The notes beneath the pieces are model-generated. The model saw only the letters and a list, made by a program, of their open reading frames with translations, ran no database searches and was not told where the DNA came from. From Anseranas semipalmata (taxonomy: Eukaryota > Chordata > Aves > Anseriformes > Anseranatidae): 64,000 nt of DNA. The DNA is taken from the NCBI GenBank assembly GCA_013399115.1, contig VXAA01001497.1, positions 903,224 through 967,223 on the forward strand. Reading direction: 5' to 3'. This document shows positions 63,005 to 64,000 of this stretch, one piece after another; position 1 is the stretch's first letter; every line of letters begins with the position of its first letter. A program made the translations under genes and the position numbers.

Positions 63005-64000
63005 TAGTAGAGGTATGGTAATTGACACCATCTGCCCCCTAAACTTTTGGCCAAGATCTTGTGGATGCTGTTTGCAAAGCTGCCATTTATAGGTGTGTTT
63101 TAGATGCACCTTCAAACTAATGACCTAAAACAGTCTAGCTAGTTTCACTCCTACTATGTGGACTACCATGGAAGAACTTGATCACAGAAATTAAAGGGCA
63201 AGGCTGAGGGTCAGAATGATTGGACTATTTCTTTATATCAACGAATTTTCATAAATTTTGGCAACACTCTAGAGTGGTATGATTTTCTTTCTTTACTGTA
63301 TAAAGATAAATTGGAGCAAATTAATCTAGAAGAGTGAGTAGATTACAGGATAGGTTGGATGTGTTTAAGCCCATTTTGGGACAAAGGAGGGGGTTTGTTT
63401 TGAAAGGCTTCCTTTTTCAATATAGATTCCCTAATCACAACAATAGTTTACTTTCCTTCTTGTGGCTAGATGTTAAGCAATGAAACCCAGCTCCCAGCTA
63501 GCAGAGAGTCTGGGCCCAAGTGTGAATTAGTTGTGTTCTCATAGTATACCAAAAATTATCTTGTGTGAGTAGATGTGGGAGGGTTGGCATTCCACTCGCC
63601 GTCACGATGCACTATCTCTGAAAGAACTTCTCTGTGTCACTGGCAAATGCCAACCGAAAGCAACAGGCCACTGCCTTTTCAGAATGCTTCCAGGCATCTG
63701 TTTTTAAGATCTTGCATTTTTCCCCCTTTTCCTCATCACATTAACACCAGTTATATTTTTATCTTGTTTTTGGAAACTGGAATCATCTTTGTTCATGGAG
63801 GTCCTTTCAGCTATTTTTTTCAACCTGATTTCGTTTAGGATAAGTATCGTTAGATTTTTTTTGTTGTTGTTTTAATTCCTTTGTTCTCTACTGTTTTTAT
63901 TGATTTGGTTTGAGGATTTCTTATTATTTTTATTCTTAGATAAATAAGATGGTCTTCGAAAGAGACATGAAAATTGGTTGGGTTTTGCTTAAACTGTGGT
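63005..64000. other. Unique intronic sequence to the window edge
   Basis: AT-rich sequence with T runs near 63857-63864. The 87-codon frame at 63575-63838 has no recognisable motif. Nothing else is supported. Confidence 0.5.

Larger units (their letters stand above)
46734..64000 (+). other. MOCOS: MOCOS intron downstream of the 77-bp exon (partial)
   Basis: This is inferred to be intronic to the end of the window because no later MOCOS segment (such as the persulfide-cysteine region or the MOSC domain) could be read. It contains four CR1 copies and simple repeats. A small diverged exon could have been missed by eye. Confidence 0.65.

Overview
The window looks like nuclear DNA from a bird. 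It is AT-rich, almost free of long open frames, and carries many fragments of CR1, the dominant avian LINE, recognisable by their 3' octamer ends (ATTCTATG type) and the 'ccttccaactcgggat' type terminal region. It also holds one GC-rich LTR-like element of a kind I associate with bird genomes. I cannot name the species.

The only protein-coding gene I can support is MOCOS (molybdenum cofactor sulfurase), read on the + strand. Two internal exons are present: a 642-bp exon at 9239-9880, which carries most of the PLP-binding core of the cysteine-desulfurase-like domain including the Schiff-base lysine, and a 77-bp exon at 46657-46733. They join in frame across a 36.8-kb intron, with phase 2 at the junction and consensus splice sites at each edge. 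I found neither the preceding exon in 1-9238 nor the following exon in 46734-64000, so the flanking introns probably run off both ends. MOCOS transfers sulfur from L-cysteine to the molybdenum cofactor of xanthine dehydrogenase and aldehyde oxidases. The persulfide cysteine region and the MOSC domain would lie downstream, outside this window.

Layout: 1-9238 is the upstream intron (CR1 at 4900-5540 and at 9028-9176, the latter ending about 60 bp before the exon). 9239-9880 is the large exon. 9881-46656 is the large intron, with small CR1 pieces (12195, 15390, 35991, 45103), a CpG-rich patch (24551-24775), an old and diverged CR1/L3-type LINE (about 33950-35870) and the LTR-like element (40494-41560). 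46657-46733 is the small exon. 46734-64000 is the downstream intron, with a 1.5-kb CR1 that retains broken reverse-transcriptase frames (55287-56760) and smaller CR1 copies at 47495, 57012 and 62806.

I saw no convincing undescribed system. The points most worth a second look are the LTR-like element with its internal minisatellite, the isolated CpG-rich patch deep in the intron, oppositely oriented CR1 copies around the 77-bp exon, and the very long MOCOS introns. tRNA, rRNA, CRISPR and prokaryotic-type signals were not seen.
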